Origin: Anatilimnocola aggregata | GTDB taxonomy: Bacteria > Planctomycetota > Planctomycetia > Pirellulales > Pirellulaceae | Assembly: GCF_007747655.1 (NCBI RefSeq) | Contig: NZ_CP036274.1 | Span: 8,060,001-8,124,000 of the forward strand | Direction: 5' to 3' | Length of the DNA stretch: 64,000 nucleotides | Part shown: in pieces, positions 8,228 to 17,240 of the stretch | Numbering within the stretch: the stretch's first letter is position 1 | How the letters are laid out: every line of letters starts with the position of its first letter | The notes under the pieces: generated by a model | The model's database searches: none | Told to the model about the DNA's origin: nothing | The model's input: the letters and a program-made list of their open reading frames with translations, nothing else | Program-made: the position numbers and the translations under genes

Positions 8228-9790
8228 CTATTTGCTTGAGTAGCCCGTGCGGCGGACAAAGACCGCCTTATCGTCCCCCGCCGCATAGTAATCTCGCAGC
8301 ACCGCTTCGAGGGCATAGCCGCAGCGCTCATAGAAGCGACGCGTGGCGGCATAATCGGGACGATTGGAAGTTTCGATATAAATCTGCTGGCCACCTGCCG
8401 CGGCAATGCTTGCTTCGACCGCTTGCAGCAATTGCTGGCCAATGCCGCGGCCCTGCAACTCGGGCCGGACGGCAATCCAGTACAAGTCGTAGCTAGCCAG
8501 GGTGACAGTGTTCTGACCGTAGCAGGCGTACCCGAGCACTTGGCCAGCCTGCTCGGCGAAGAGAAACTCATAGCCACTGCTTTGGCCATCGCGCAGGCGA
8601 ACGCGCACTAATTCGGCTGCCACGTCCACTTCGTTCGCGCGGAACATGCCCGTCGCCGCGACGATTTCGCGGACGTGCTCTTCATCGGCAGCGGTCACTT
8701 CGCTGCGGAGAGTGGCTTGTACTTGGCCAACTTGCCGTTTACTTGCATTTGGCAATTCTGCACGGGTTGCAGCAATCGGCAGTGCGGTGCAAATGATTCG
8801 TTCCACGGATTGCGTCAGACTTAGTCCAGCTTGTTGGACTGCGGCAGCAAAGCCCGCATCGGGAGAGAGGCAAGGATTAGTGTTTACTTCCAGAATCCAC
8901 GGCTGACCTTGCTCGTCAACACGAAAGTCGACTCGCACCCAGCCGGCGAGCTCCAAAACTTGCCAACACGAACGGGCGAGCGAGCCGAGCCAATCGAGCA
9001 GTGGTTTATCAGCGGGAGGGAAGCTAAACATTCGCGGTGTATGGTCGAACTCAAACGAGCCCTCGTCCCACTTGGCCGCGTAACCGATGATGCGCGGCTT
9101 GTCTGCGGGGAACTTGCTGAAGTCGATCTCGGCAGCAGGCAACACCTGCGGCTGCGCTTCGGCGGCCAACACCGACAGATTGAACTCTCGCCCGGCGATG
9201 AACTGCTCGGCGAAACACGGCTTCTGCAATCGCTCGGTCTGCTGCTGCAAGCGGCCGAGTAAATCAGTGGCCGATTCGGCGTGCACGAGCGCAGTGTCAT
9301 CGAGACCGAGGGACGCATGCTCGCTGATGGCCTTGAGAATGAACGGACCGGACTGGAAAGACTTGCGGGCTGCGTCACGCTGCAAGTCCTCGCGCGTGTA
9401 CCAGGCAGGCGTGGGGAGGCCAGCCAGTTTCAGCCGCTCTTTCGTCCGCAACTTGTCGTTGCTCAAATTCAGTGGGCCAGAAGCGCTGCCGGTGCAAGGA
9501 ACGCCAATGGTTTCGAGCAGACCGGGAATGAGCCAGGCAAGTTGATCTCGCCCCGCGAGCGACTCGACCAGGCTGAAGACTACGTCGGGGCGATAGGCTT
9601 CGACCCGTGCCAGCAAGGGTCGCAGATCGAGGTCGCAACTCATCGTGTCGCAGGCGAAGTTCAATTCGCGACACGCGTCCGCGACGACCGCCACCTGCTC
9701 GAGCACGTCGCGCTCCGCAGCAGGAGCATCGTCGGGCACACTGTTATGAACGACGAGCACACGCAGGCGAGTTGCTGCCCCTGCGGTCAT
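8228..9790 (-). CDS. ATP-grasp ligase fused to GNAT acetyltransferase
   Basis: A 520-aa two-domain protein. Residues 1-350 resemble D-alanine-D-alanine ligases: an N-terminal Rossmann-like part (LRVLVVHNSVP), KERLKLAGLPTPAW, the ATP lysine in FILKAISEHASLGLDD, AEQFIAGREFNLSVL, and the metal site ILEVNTNPCLSPDAG. Residues from about 375 form a GNAT domain with the acetyl-CoA loop VRPELQGRGIGQQLL and the terminal RRFYERCGYALEAVLRDYY. The start is fixed by an ATGA overlap with the upstream ligase gene; the frame upstream of it is open but lies inside that gene. The combination suggests peptide-bond formation followed by N-acetylation of an amino acid conjugate. The substrate is unknown. Confidence 0.85.
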   Translation of the reverse strand: MTAGAATRLRVLVVHNSVPDDAPAAERDVLEQVAVVADACRELNFACDTMSCDLDLRPLLARVEAYRPDVVFSLVESLAGRDQLAWLIPGLLETIGVPCTGSASGPLNLSNDKLRTKERLKLAGLPTPAWYTREDLQRDAARKSFQSGPFILKAISEHASLGLDDTALVHAESATDLLGRLQQQTERLQKPCFAEQFIAGREFNLSVLAAEAQPQVLPAAEIDFSKFPADKPRIIGYAAKWDEGSFEFDHTPRMFSFPPADKPLLDWLGSLARSCWQVLELAGWVRVDFRVDEQGQPWILEVNTNPCLSPDAGFAAAVQQAGLSLTQSVERIICTALPIAATRAELPNASKRQVGQVQATLRSEVTAADEEHVREIVAATGMFRANEVDVAAELVRVRLRDGQSSGYEFLFAEQAGQVLGYACYGQNTVTLASYDLYWIAVRPELQGRGIGQQLLQAVEASIAAAGGQQIYIETSNRPDYAATRRFYERCGYALEAVLRDYYAAGDDKAVFVRRTGYSSK

Positions 9791-10824
9791 TGCGCCCGTC
9801 CTTGGCGAGAGTCGAACTTCTGCGCCAGCGAAACCGGAGCACTCGCGATTCGCTGCTGGGCGGAAGCCACGATGCGACCGATCAGGTCGGTGTAGGTGAT
9901 GCCGAGCATCGTGGCCAAAATCGGCAGGTCGGAATGTTCGGGATGGATGCCGGCGAGTGGATTCACTTCCAGGAATGACGGGGCGCCACTGGCATCGCAG
10001 CGAATGTCGATGCGGCCTCCATCGCGGCAGTTGAGGGTTCGCCAGGCTCGCAGAGCTACTTCTTCCGCTGCCCGCACGACTGGATCTTCGTCGGGACGCA
10101 CGAGCCGATATTCGACGCGTCCCTCGCAATACTCCTTGTTGACATAGGAATAGACTTCAGCTTCCGCAGTCGCCAGCAGCAGGATTTCCATGGTGCCCAG
10201 CGCGTAAGCTTCGGCACCGGTGCCGATCATGCCAATCGTGAATTCACGACCAGGAAGAAATGTCTCGACGAGCACCGGTTGTTGAAACTGCGCGAGCAAG
10301 CGCGAACAGGTTTGCTCGAGTTCAGCGGCATCGCGAACCTTCGAGGCGGGGGTCACCCCTTTGCCAGTTCCCTCGGCAATCGGTTTGGCGAAGAGGGGAT
10401 AAGGAAGTTGCACGGCTGCGACATCGGCCAATCGCTCAACCACCGCAAAAGGAGCGGTCGGTACACCCGCTGCACGGACGACGGTCTTCGTCAGCCCTTT
10501 GTGCAGCGTGAGGGCCAGGACCAGCGGATCCGAAAATGTATAGGGGATTCCGTATACATCGAGAATCGCGGGAACTTGCGCTTCGCGAGCAATACCGCTC
10601 ATTCCTTCGGCAATATTAAAGACCAGATCCCAGCGACTACCGGCGCTCAGGCGATCGATCAGTTGGCGGGCGTGGCCGATGCGGTCGGTCTGATGCCCCA
10701 GTTCGCGCAGGGCACCTTCGAAGGCGGCGACCGTCGATTCGCGGTCGAACTCGGCGGTTTCTTCTTCACCGAGCCCTGCAGCCAAATACTCAGAGCGCAG
10801 GTCGTAGGTCAGGCCAATGAGCAT
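9787..10824 (-). CDS. D-alanine-D-alanine ligase-like ATP-grasp protein
   Basis: A 345-aa ATP-grasp ligase. MLIGLTYDLRSEYLAAG is chosen as the start because family homology begins there; 32 further upstream codons are open but look non-coding. Visible features are FNIAEGMSG, the YTFSDPLVLALTLHKGLTK segment, the ATP-binding LFAKPIAEGTGKGV, VETFLPGREFTIGM and the metal-binding FLEVNPLAGIHPEHSDLP. It overlaps the ATP-grasp/GNAT gene by four bases (ATGA), implying translational coupling. No cell-wall genes are nearby, so it is probably not the housekeeping Ddl but one half of a dedicated ligase pair. Confidence 0.85.
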   Translation of the reverse strand: MLIGLTYDLRSEYLAAGLGEEETAEFDRESTVAAFEGALRELGHQTDRIGHARQLIDRLSAGSRWDLVFNIAEGMSGIAREAQVPAILDVYGIPYTFSDPLVLALTLHKGLTKTVVRAAGVPTAPFAVVERLADVAAVQLPYPLFAKPIAEGTGKGVTPASKVRDAAELEQTCSRLLAQFQQPVLVETFLPGREFTIGMIGTGAEAYALGTMEILLLATAEAEVYSYVNKEYCEGRVEYRLVRPDEDPVVRAAEEVALRAWRTLNCRDGGRIDIRCDASGAPSFLEVNPLAGIHPEHSDLPILATMLGITYTDLIGRIVASAQQRIASAPVSLAQKFDSRQGRAQ

Positions 10825-10946
10825 GTGCGGAGCAACGTTGCAAGGCAGAACTGCCACGCGCCCGGCGGCGTGGCCCTTGCCAGATACGTTAGCGACAAAC
10901 CGAGCGGCTGAACATGCCACGCCTGCTCGATCGCCCGGCGAAACAA

Positions 10947-11804
10947 TTAGTAGTTGCCGACTTGCTCGCCACCACTTCGCGTCGTTAAGGCCTTCGTGGT
11001 TTGGGGATCGATGCCGCTACTGATGAATCGCACGCTGCCGTCGAGTAAGCCGGCAATCGTGCCGCCGGGATGACTGCCAGGTGGAATCGCCCCGCTGTCT
11101 GCATTCCATTCGACAGGCTCCGCCCAGGAACTAGGCCCCGCCTTGGTTTCGACAAAGCCCAGCGTGTTCGACAGGCCATCAGCAACGTCTGAGAAGCGCA
11201 ACGCCTTAGTCCCTTCGAAGGCGGTCCCCGGTCCAGTCACAAAGACATAGTCGGACCTTGCAGCGTTGTTGCTGGGGTTCGAGGGGTCCTGAAAGACCTT
11301 GATTGCCGTGTTGGAAACTCCGGCGTTCTCCGGGCTGTCCCAGGCCTTCGACTGGTCGAACTGGTTGAACAGTGCTTGTTGTTCCATATAAGGCAGAAGC
11401 AGCACGCGGCCGCTGAACAGCGGATTCCCTTGGTCGTCAGTAACGACCGCCGGGGGCAGTTGTCCGTGCACATCGTGGTAATTGTGCATGGCCAGCAAGA
11501 TCTGCCTCAAGTTGTTTGACGACTGCGCCCTGCGGGCAGCTTCGCGCGCGGCTTGCACCGCGGGTAACAAAAGTGCTACCAGTATGCCCGAGCAGAAAAA
11601 CAGCCCGACCACTGCTCCCACCAGAATGATGGCAATCGTGCCGCCGCCGGCACCCTTGCGCGGTGGTGGCATTGATTGATAACCTGTGCCGCCGGGAATG
11701 GTCACCGTTTTGCCGCAACTGCCGCACGGGCCAGACTGGCCGGCATACTGATCGGCAACTTCCGTTTGCTTGCTGCAATGAGGACAGCTGAATTGAATTG
11801 TCAT
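10947..11804 (-). CDS. Zinc-ribbon plus DUF1559 membrane protein, copy 1
   Basis: A 285-aa protein. Residues 1-38 form a zinc ribbon (CPHC, then CGSC, starting [10 protein letters not shown]). A hydrophobic helix follows (about residues 52-77, [15 protein letters not shown] to [16 protein letters not shown]), then the DUF1559 domain with [20 protein letters not shown]. The usual DUF1559 prepilin cleavage site is absent, so the zinc ribbon is expected on the cytoplasmic side and the DUF1559 domain outside. The start is aligned to the paralogs. Function is unknown. It is the last of three tandem paralogs. Confidence 0.85.
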   Translation of the reverse strand: MTIQFSCPHCSKQTEVADQYAGQSGPCGSCGKTVTIPGGTGYQSMPPPRKGAGGGTIAIILVGAVVGLFFCSGILVALLLPAVQAAREAARRAQSSNNLRQILLAMHNYHDVHGQLPPAVVTDDQGNPLFSGRVLLLPYMEQQALFNQFDQSKAWDSPENAGVSNTAIKVFQDPSNPSNNAARSDYVFVTGPGTAFEGTKALRFSDVADGLSNTLGFVETKAGPSSWAEPVEWNADSGAIPPGSHPGGTIAGLLDGSVRFISSGIDPQTTKALTTRSGGEQVGNY

Positions 11805-11827
11805 GGCTGGGGCCAATCGAACAAGAA

Positions 11828-12688
11828 TTAGAAATCGGGGAGAACTTCACCGCCATCGCGCGTGGTCAGAGGAGTTGAGAGTCGCGCTGAGTCTTCCGTG
11901 CGCAGCAATTTCACGTGGCCATCGACAAACCCGAGCATGGTTCCGTTGTGATGGTTTCCCTGCGGAATCGGTCCCGAGGTGGCGTCCCAATCAACTGGCT
12001 CGGCCCACGAAGAGGGACCCGAACTCGTTTCGACAACACAAATCGTGTTGGCCGTGCCATCGATGACGGCAGGCATCGAAAGGCATTCTTTGCCGTTGAA
12101 CACGCAGCGCGGGCCGGTGACGAAGACATAGTCGGTGCGCGCCGGATTCGTACTCGGACTCGACGGATTTTGAAATGGCTTGATTCCCGTTTGCGAAATC
12201 GCAATGTTCTCCGGGCTATCCCAGGCCTTGTCTTTATCGAATTGATCGTACAGCGCTCGTTGCTCCATGAAGGGGAGGAGGCAAACGCGACCGCTGTAAA
12301 GCGGCTTGCCCGCCTTATCGACCACCACCGCCGGCGGAAAAGTATTGTAGGTGTCGTGATAGTTCTGCAATGCGAGCACATACATTTTGATGTTATTCCC
12401 TGACTGCACCCGCCGCGCAGCTTCGCGCGAGGCTTGCACTGCGGGCAACAACAGGGCGATCATAATTCCCGAGCAGGCAACCAGGACGACTAGAGCCCCA
12501 ACCAGCAGAACGGCCAGGATGGCACCGGTTATTCCTTTACGCTGCGGTGGTGGCGACGACTGAAAGCCACTGCTGCCAGGAATGGTTACCGGCTTGCCGC
12601 AACTGCCACAGGGGCCAGACTGCCCGGCAAATTGGTCGGCGACGACGGTTTGCCGGCCGCAATGAGGACAAGAGAATTGAATCGACAT
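11828..12688 (-). CDS. Zinc-ribbon plus DUF1559 membrane protein, copy 2
   Basis: A 286-aa paralog of its two neighbours with the same order: N-terminal zinc ribbon ([22 protein letters not shown]), Pro-rich linker, one membrane helix ending [15 protein letters not shown], and DUF1559 containing [19 protein letters not shown]. The C-terminal segment with [17 protein letters not shown] is the usual DUF1559 end. The intergenic gap to copy 1 is 23 bases, supporting one transcript. Role unknown; scaffold or surface-structure roles are only suggested for the family. Confidence 0.85.
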   Translation of the reverse strand: MSIQFSCPHCGRQTVVADQFAGQSGPCGSCGKPVTIPGSSGFQSSPPPQRKGITGAILAVLLVGALVVLVACSGIMIALLLPAVQASREAARRVQSGNNIKMYVLALQNYHDTYNTFPPAVVVDKAGKPLYSGRVCLLPFMEQRALYDQFDKDKAWDSPENIAISQTGIKPFQNPSSPSTNPARTDYVFVTGPRCVFNGKECLSMPAVIDGTANTICVVETSSGPSSWAEPVDWDATSGPIPQGNHHNGTMLGFVDGHVKLLRTEDSARLSTPLTTRDGGEVLPDF

Positions 12689-12801
12689 TCAACTGCGCCT
12701 GGAGAGGATGAGTTTCCCAATGACGGAAATAGTATTACCGAGCCATAAGGATTTCGCTATCCGCAGGAGTTTATTCGCAGCGAGTTAGATCAAATTGGCG
12801 A

Positions 12802-13656
12802 TCAAAATGGAATCACTTCGCCGCCGTTGCGTGTGGCGGCGGCGCGAATGATTTGTTGTGCGGCCGCGTGATCCATGGGTCGCACGCTGCCGTCGGCATA
12901 CAGGATGAGACGAACGCGCTCGTGATTGCTCGGCGGGAGTGTGCCGGAGTCGACATCCCACTCGCCGGGCGCGGCCCAACTCGCGGGGCCCTGAGAAGTT
13001 TCGATCGCGATCACCGTATTGCTCGTGCCATCGGTGATGTCCGCAAACCGAACCGTGCTATTCCCCTCCAAGATTGTGTTCTTGCCCGTGACAAATACAT
13101 AGTCGCTACGAAATGGTCCGCCGGTCGTTCGTGCTGGATCGAGAAAGGTATCGATCATGGTTTGCGAGACGGCGAGATTCTCCGCACTGTCCCAGGCCTT
13201 CGCTTTGTCGAAGCGGTCGTACAAGTCGCCGCGCTCAATGTAGGGGAGCAGAAGCACACGACCACTATAGAGTGGCTTGCCGTCCTTATCGGTGACGACA
13301 GCCGGCGGAAAGGTATTGTGCGTGTCGTAATAGTTGTGTAGCGCCAAGCCAATTTGCTTGAGGTGATTCATCGAATTCACGCGCTGGGCTGCGCTGCGAG
13401 CCGAAAATACAGCTGGAACCACGATGGCTGCGAGCAGTCCCCCGCAAGCGAGCATCGCCACCACGACCACTGCCAGAATGATTAGCAGTGGGGAAGTTCC
13501 CTTGGAGCCTCCGGTTGGTGGACCGATGGTTCCCGTGCCCGAGTAGGGAACCGTCACCTGCGCTCCACAACTCGCGCAGGGGCCAGTTTGGCCAGCGTAT
13601 TGGTCGGCAACCACCGTCTGCTTCCCGCAGTGAGGGCAAGCAAATTGAATGGACAT
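12802..13656 (-). CDS. Zinc-ribbon plus DUF1559 membrane protein, copy 3
   Basis: A 284-aa paralog. The frame is open for 47 codons upstream, but the MSIQFACPHCGKQTVVADQY start aligns exactly with the other copies. It carries zinc-ribbon cysteines in CPHC and CASC, a membrane helix (LLIILAVVVVAMLACGGLLA) and DUF1559 with LKQIGLALHNYYDTHNTFPP. It lies upstream of copies 1 and 2 on the minus strand, about 113 bases from copy 2. Confidence 0.85.
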   Translation of the reverse strand: MSIQFACPHCGKQTVVADQYAGQTGPCASCGAQVTVPYSGTGTIGPPTGGSKGTSPLLIILAVVVVAMLACGGLLAAIVVPAVFSARSAAQRVNSMNHLKQIGLALHNYYDTHNTFPPAVVTDKDGKPLYSGRVLLLPYIERGDLYDRFDKAKAWDSAENLAVSQTMIDTFLDPARTTGGPFRSDYVFVTGKNTILEGNSTVRFADITDGTSNTVIAIETSQGPASWAAPGEWDVDSGTLPPSNHERVRLILYADGSVRPMDHAAAQQIIRAAATRNGGEVIPF

Positions 13657-13799
13657 GGGAGTCGGCTTCGCTGTTGAAAAGAGGTTCTGACTGTCGTGCG
13701 TCCGTCGCCAGGCCAGCCTGCGCCGATTATAGGAAGTGGGGCGTGAACAAAGTAGCCCGACGCAGTTTCGAGGGGAGTCCCATTGGCAGTGCTGCAAGG

Positions 13800-14267
13800 T
13801 TAGTTGCGGCTGGCAATGCGGATGGCGATCAACGCCCCCAGACCAATCACAATCAACACGACGGCCACGATCGCGCCCTGCAACCAGGCCTTGCTAAGTT
13901 TGGCCATGCGGATCATTTCCAACTCTTCTTGCTGCCGCTTGAACTCGACGCTGTTCTTGCGCCGGAGGGTGAACTGTGCCTGGCACTGGGGGCAGAGGAC
14001 GTCCTGGTCGAGCATTTCTGGTGGGGTTTCGAGTTCATGCCCGTTGGGGCAGGGAATATGCAGCAGTTCGGGCCCCTGGGGTGCGAGCGGATTGCCTCCA
14101 GCCGCGGGTGCACCGGGGAAGACGATGCCGGGCGGCGAAGGAGCTTCGACGACCGGTTCAGGAATCAGAAAGAGCATGCCGCACGTCGGGCAGTGGCATT
14201 GCTGACCAGCCTGGTCAGGGGTTCCCTCCAGCAAATGGCCGTTAGGGCACTCGAACTGAAACGACAT
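13800..14267 (-). CDS. Double zinc-ribbon, single-pass membrane protein
   Basis: A 155-aa protein starting at MSFQFECPNGHLLEG, preceded by an AGGAG site; an upstream in-frame extension is rejected. It has two zinc-ribbon-like units (CPNGHLLEG...CHCPTCG and CPNGHELETP...CPQC) separated by a Pro/Ala/Gly linker, and a C-terminal membrane helix (LQGAIVAVVLIVIGLGALIAI). The N-terminal motif resembles that of the three DUF1559 proteins downstream, so the four probably form one functional set. It lacks the DUF1559 domain. Confidence 0.75.
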   Translation of the reverse strand: MSFQFECPNGHLLEGTPDQAGQQCHCPTCGMLFLIPEPVVEAPSPPGIVFPGAPAAGGNPLAPQGPELLHIPCPNGHELETPPEMLDQDVLCPQCQAQFTLRRKNSVEFKRQQEELEMIRMAKLSKAWLQGAIVAVVLIVIGLGALIAIRIASRN

Positions 14268-14591
14268 TCCAAACTCCTGTTCGCTGCAATCCGCCTGTTC
14301 TGGCTGGCCGATCATACCCAGGCGGCAGTCCCTGGCATCATCTGCCGGGGATCGAGTTCTTGAATCTCACTCTCAAGACCGCAATTATAACTCGCACCTT
14401 AGCTGCGGGGCTTGTGCGCGGCGCGTAACGGACGCCTTGCAATAAAGGCTTGGTCGAGCGCATCTGATTTTCAGCCATCACAGGGAAGAGTCGCAGCAGA
14501 CGGCGGCCTCTATTCCCCACGCTTGTCAGTTCTGCAGTTTCGCTCGCAAGTGCTGCCCTGAAAACCCTTTGCAGCCCGGGATATCCCAGCC
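14268..14591. other. Intergenic region between divergent genes
   Basis: This region must hold the promoters of the zinc-ribbon array (minus) and the DUF1549/DUF1553 gene (plus). I see no convincing promoter pair, operator or hairpin that I would place exactly. Confidence 0.4.
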
Positions 14592-17108
14592 ATGAAGCTT
14601 TGTTGCAGCGTGCTTGCCTTGCTCTTGTTTGGTACCAACCTGGCTCAGGCAGCCGAAGTCGATGCCGTGGGAGTGGACTTTTTCGAGAAAAAAATTCGCC
14701 CCGTTCTCGTCGCCAACTGCTATCAGTGCCATTCGGCGAGCAGCAAGGAGATCAAAGGGGAACTTCGCGTCGATACCAAGCAGGGGATTCGTAAGGGTGG
14801 CGAAACCGGCCCTGCGGTCATCCCCGGCAAACCGGGCGACAGCCTGCTGATTCAAGCTTTGCGACATGAGGACGGGCTGGAAATGCCCCCCAAGCAAAAG
14901 CTGTCGGACGACGTGATTGCCGACTTTACGAAGTGGGTCCAGCTTGGCGCACCCGACCCGCGCGAGGCTACCGCGTCGACTGTGGGTAAGAAAATCAACC
15001 TCGCCGAAGCAAAGAAGTTCTGGTCGCTGCAGCCTGCGAAGTTGACGCCCCCGGCGGCTGCCCAGAATGCGGCCTGGGCACGCACTCCGATCGATCGCTA
15101 CGTCATCGCAGGTCTGGAAGCAAACAAACTGGCCCCGGTTGCCGATGCCGACAAGGCGACGCTGATTCGCCGCCTGTATTTCGATCTAATCGGACTGCCA
15201 CCAACGCCTGAAGAAGTGGACGCCTACGTCCACGATCGGTCACCCAAGGCGACCGAAGCCTTAGTCGATCGCCTGCTTGCCTCGCCACGGTTTGGCGAGC
15301 GTTGGGGGCGGCATTGGCTGGACGTGGCCCGCTTTGGAGAGTCGACCGGCAAGGAACGAAATGTCCCTTATCAATATGCCTGGCGTTATCGAAATTATGT
15401 GATCGATGCCTTTGCCAGCGATAAGCCGTTCGATCAGTTCATTCGCGAACAGATTGCCGGCGATCTACTTCCTGCAGCGACGAACGAGCAGCAGAACGAA
15501 CACATCACCGCGACCGGCTTCCTCGCGCTCAGCCCACGCAGTTTGAATGAACGAAATCCCGAACAGTTCGCGATGGATGTGGCCGACGAGCAGATCGACG
15601 TCACCACCCGCGCTTTCATGGCGATCTCGGTCGCTTGTGCCCGCTGCCACGATCACAAATTCGACCCGATTCAACAGCAAGACTATTACGCCCTGGCTGG
15701 CATCTTCCGTAGCACTCAATCGTTCCCGGGCGTGAAGCGCGGCAATAACAAGACAGGCTACGAAGGAGACTTTGTTTCGCTGGTCAGCACCGCCAAGTCA
15801 GCTGGCAGCGAAGCAGACCGCCGCGAACTCGCGCGGCTCGACCGGGAAATTGCCGAGGCTAAGCGCGACCTGGCGAGGGCGAAAGAGGCTCTCGGGGATG
15901 TTCCAGCAGTCGCTCCCAACAGGCTGGCTGCCAAGCCGAAAAACAAAAACAAACTCGCCAAGGAAAACAAACGCCAGAAGCCCAATCTGGCCAATCCCTT
16001 CCAAAAAGAAGAGCGGCGGTTGAGTGAACTGAGCAACGCCCGCACAGAACTGGAAAAGAAGCTCACCCCGCCCGGCGAAAACGCCATGGGTGTGCGGGAA
16101 TCGGCCAAGTTGATGGACTGCCACATTAACATTCGGGGCGAAGTCAACGACCTGGGTGACGAAGTCGATCGCGGGCTGGTCCGCGTGCTGATGTATCCCG
16201 GTGCTCCTCAAATCGACAAAACACACAGCGGGCGCCTGCAACTCGCAGCATGGATTGCCAACCGCAGCAATCCACTCACTGCCCGCGTGATGGCGAACCG
16301 GGTGTGGTTCCACTTGTTCGGTCGCGGCCTGGTCGAGACGATCGATAACTTTGGAGCGCTGGGCGAGACACCTTCGCACCCCGAATTGCTCGACTATTTG
16401 GCCGTGCGGTTCATGGATCAGAAGTGGTCGACTAAACAGCTAATTCGCGAGATTGTTCTCAGCCGCACCTATCAACTTTCGAGTGCTCATCAGGCGGCCA
16501 ATTACAACAGCGATCCGGAGAACAAGTATCTGTGGCGAATGAGCCGTCGCCGCCTCGAAGCCGAAGCGATTCGCGATGCAGTGCTGGCCACCTCGGGCCG
16601 CTTGAATTTGGAGCGCCCCGCAGGTTCGCCCGTGATGAAGCTTAGTGGCGAACTGGGCCGCCAGATTAAGGGAGAGGAACTGCTGCAGGAGAACACCTAC
16701 CGCAGCTGTTATTTGCCGATGGCGCGGGGTTACGTTCCCGAGTTTCTCAACGTCTTCGATATGGCTGATCCCGAACTCGTCACTGGCCAGCGAGACGTGA
16801 CGACGGTTGCCACCCAGGCGCTCTACCTGATGAACAGCCCGGTCGTGCAAAAGATGTCCGAGGGGGCTGCCGATCGCGTGCTTGGTAACAGCAAACTGAC
16901 CGACGACAATCAGCGCATCGATTATGCGTTTCGACTAATCGTCGGACATGGTGCTACCAGCGATCAAATGGGCGAGGTGCAGCAATTCCTCAACGACTAC
17001 GCGGCCACGCAAGCGGTTGGCATGAAACCCGAACAACGTCGCCAGCAAGCGTGGACGGCGCTATGCCACACGTTGTATGCGTCGGCTGAGTTCCGTTACG
17101 TGTATTGA
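14592..17108 (+). CDS. Cytochrome (PSCyt1)-DUF1549-DUF1553 protein
   Basis: An 838-aa exported protein (signal peptide MKLCCSVLALLLFGTNLAQAA). A planctomycete cytochrome domain follows with heme motif CYQCH at residues 43-47 and EMPPKQKLSDDVI. DUF1549 spans roughly residues 150-370 and includes WARTPIDRYVIAGLE, RRLYFDLIGLPPTPEEVD and a second Cys-His motif, CARCHDHKFDP, near 348. A charged coiled-coil insert (about 400-490) precedes DUF1553 with ANRVWFHLFGRGLVETIDNFG and the end SAEFRYVY. These proteins nearly always pair with DUF1501 genes, as here, and are thought to be secreted oxidoreductases, perhaps for polysaccharide breakdown. Confidence 0.9.
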   Translation: MKLCCSVLALLLFGTNLAQAAEVDAVGVDFFEKKIRPVLVANCYQCHSASSKEIKGELRVDTKQGIRKGGETGPAVIPGKPGDSLLIQALRHEDGLEMPPKQKLSDDVIADFTKWVQLGAPDPREATASTVGKKINLAEAKKFWSLQPAKLTPPAAAQNAAWARTPIDRYVIAGLEANKLAPVADADKATLIRRLYFDLIGLPPTPEEVDAYVHDRSPKATEALVDRLLASPRFGERWGRHWLDVARFGESTGKERNVPYQYAWRYRNYVIDAFASDKPFDQFIREQIAGDLLPAATNEQQNEHITATGFLALSPRSLNERNPEQFAMDVADEQIDVTTRAFMAISVACARCHDHKFDPIQQQDYYALAGIFRSTQSFPGVKRGNNKTGYEGDFVSLVSTAKSAGSEADRRELARLDREIAEAKRDLARAKEALGDVPAVAPNRLAAKPKNKNKLAKENKRQKPNLANPFQKEERRLSELSNARTELEKKLTPPGENAMGVRESAKLMDCHINIRGEVNDLGDEVDRGLVRVLMYPGAPQIDKTHSGRLQLAAWIANRSNPLTARVMANRVWFHLFGRGLVETIDNFGALGETPSHPELLDYLAVRFMDQKWSTKQLIREIVLSRTYQLSSAHQAANYNSDPENKYLWRMSRRRLEAEAIRDAVLATSGRLNLERPAGSPVMKLSGELGRQIKGEELLQENTYRSCYLPMARGYVPEFLNVFDMADPELVTGQRDVTTVATQALYLMNSPVVQKMSEGAADRVLGNSKLTDDNQRIDYAFRLIVGHGATSDQMGEVQQFLNDYAATQAVGMKPEQRRQQAWTALCHTLYASAEFRYVY

Positions 17109-17143
17109 TCGAAATTAGCAGCAGGCGCAGCCTGCATTAATAC

Positions 17144-17175
17144 TCCCTCTCCTCGTGTACTCACGGGGAGAGGGA
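17144..17175. repeat. GAGTAC-loop hairpin element (inverted copy)
   Basis: Arms TCCCTCTCC-T-CGTG and CACG-G-GGAGAGGGA enclose a TACT loop, giving a 14-pair stem with one G.T wobble. The element lies between the DUF1553 and DUF1501 genes. Its reverse complement matches the elements at 32739, 49152 and 49707. Confidence 0.85.
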
Positions 17176-17240
17176 ACTAAGAACAAGCCAAGTTACGAAC
17201 CAAATCACGAATCACGTCATTTCACGAAACCAGGTGCCCT

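Noticed and set aside
9791-10129. N-terminal extension of the ATP-grasp/GNAT frame by 113 codons
   Set aside because: It lies wholly within the upstream ligase gene in another frame; the ATGA overlap start fits the ligase fold.
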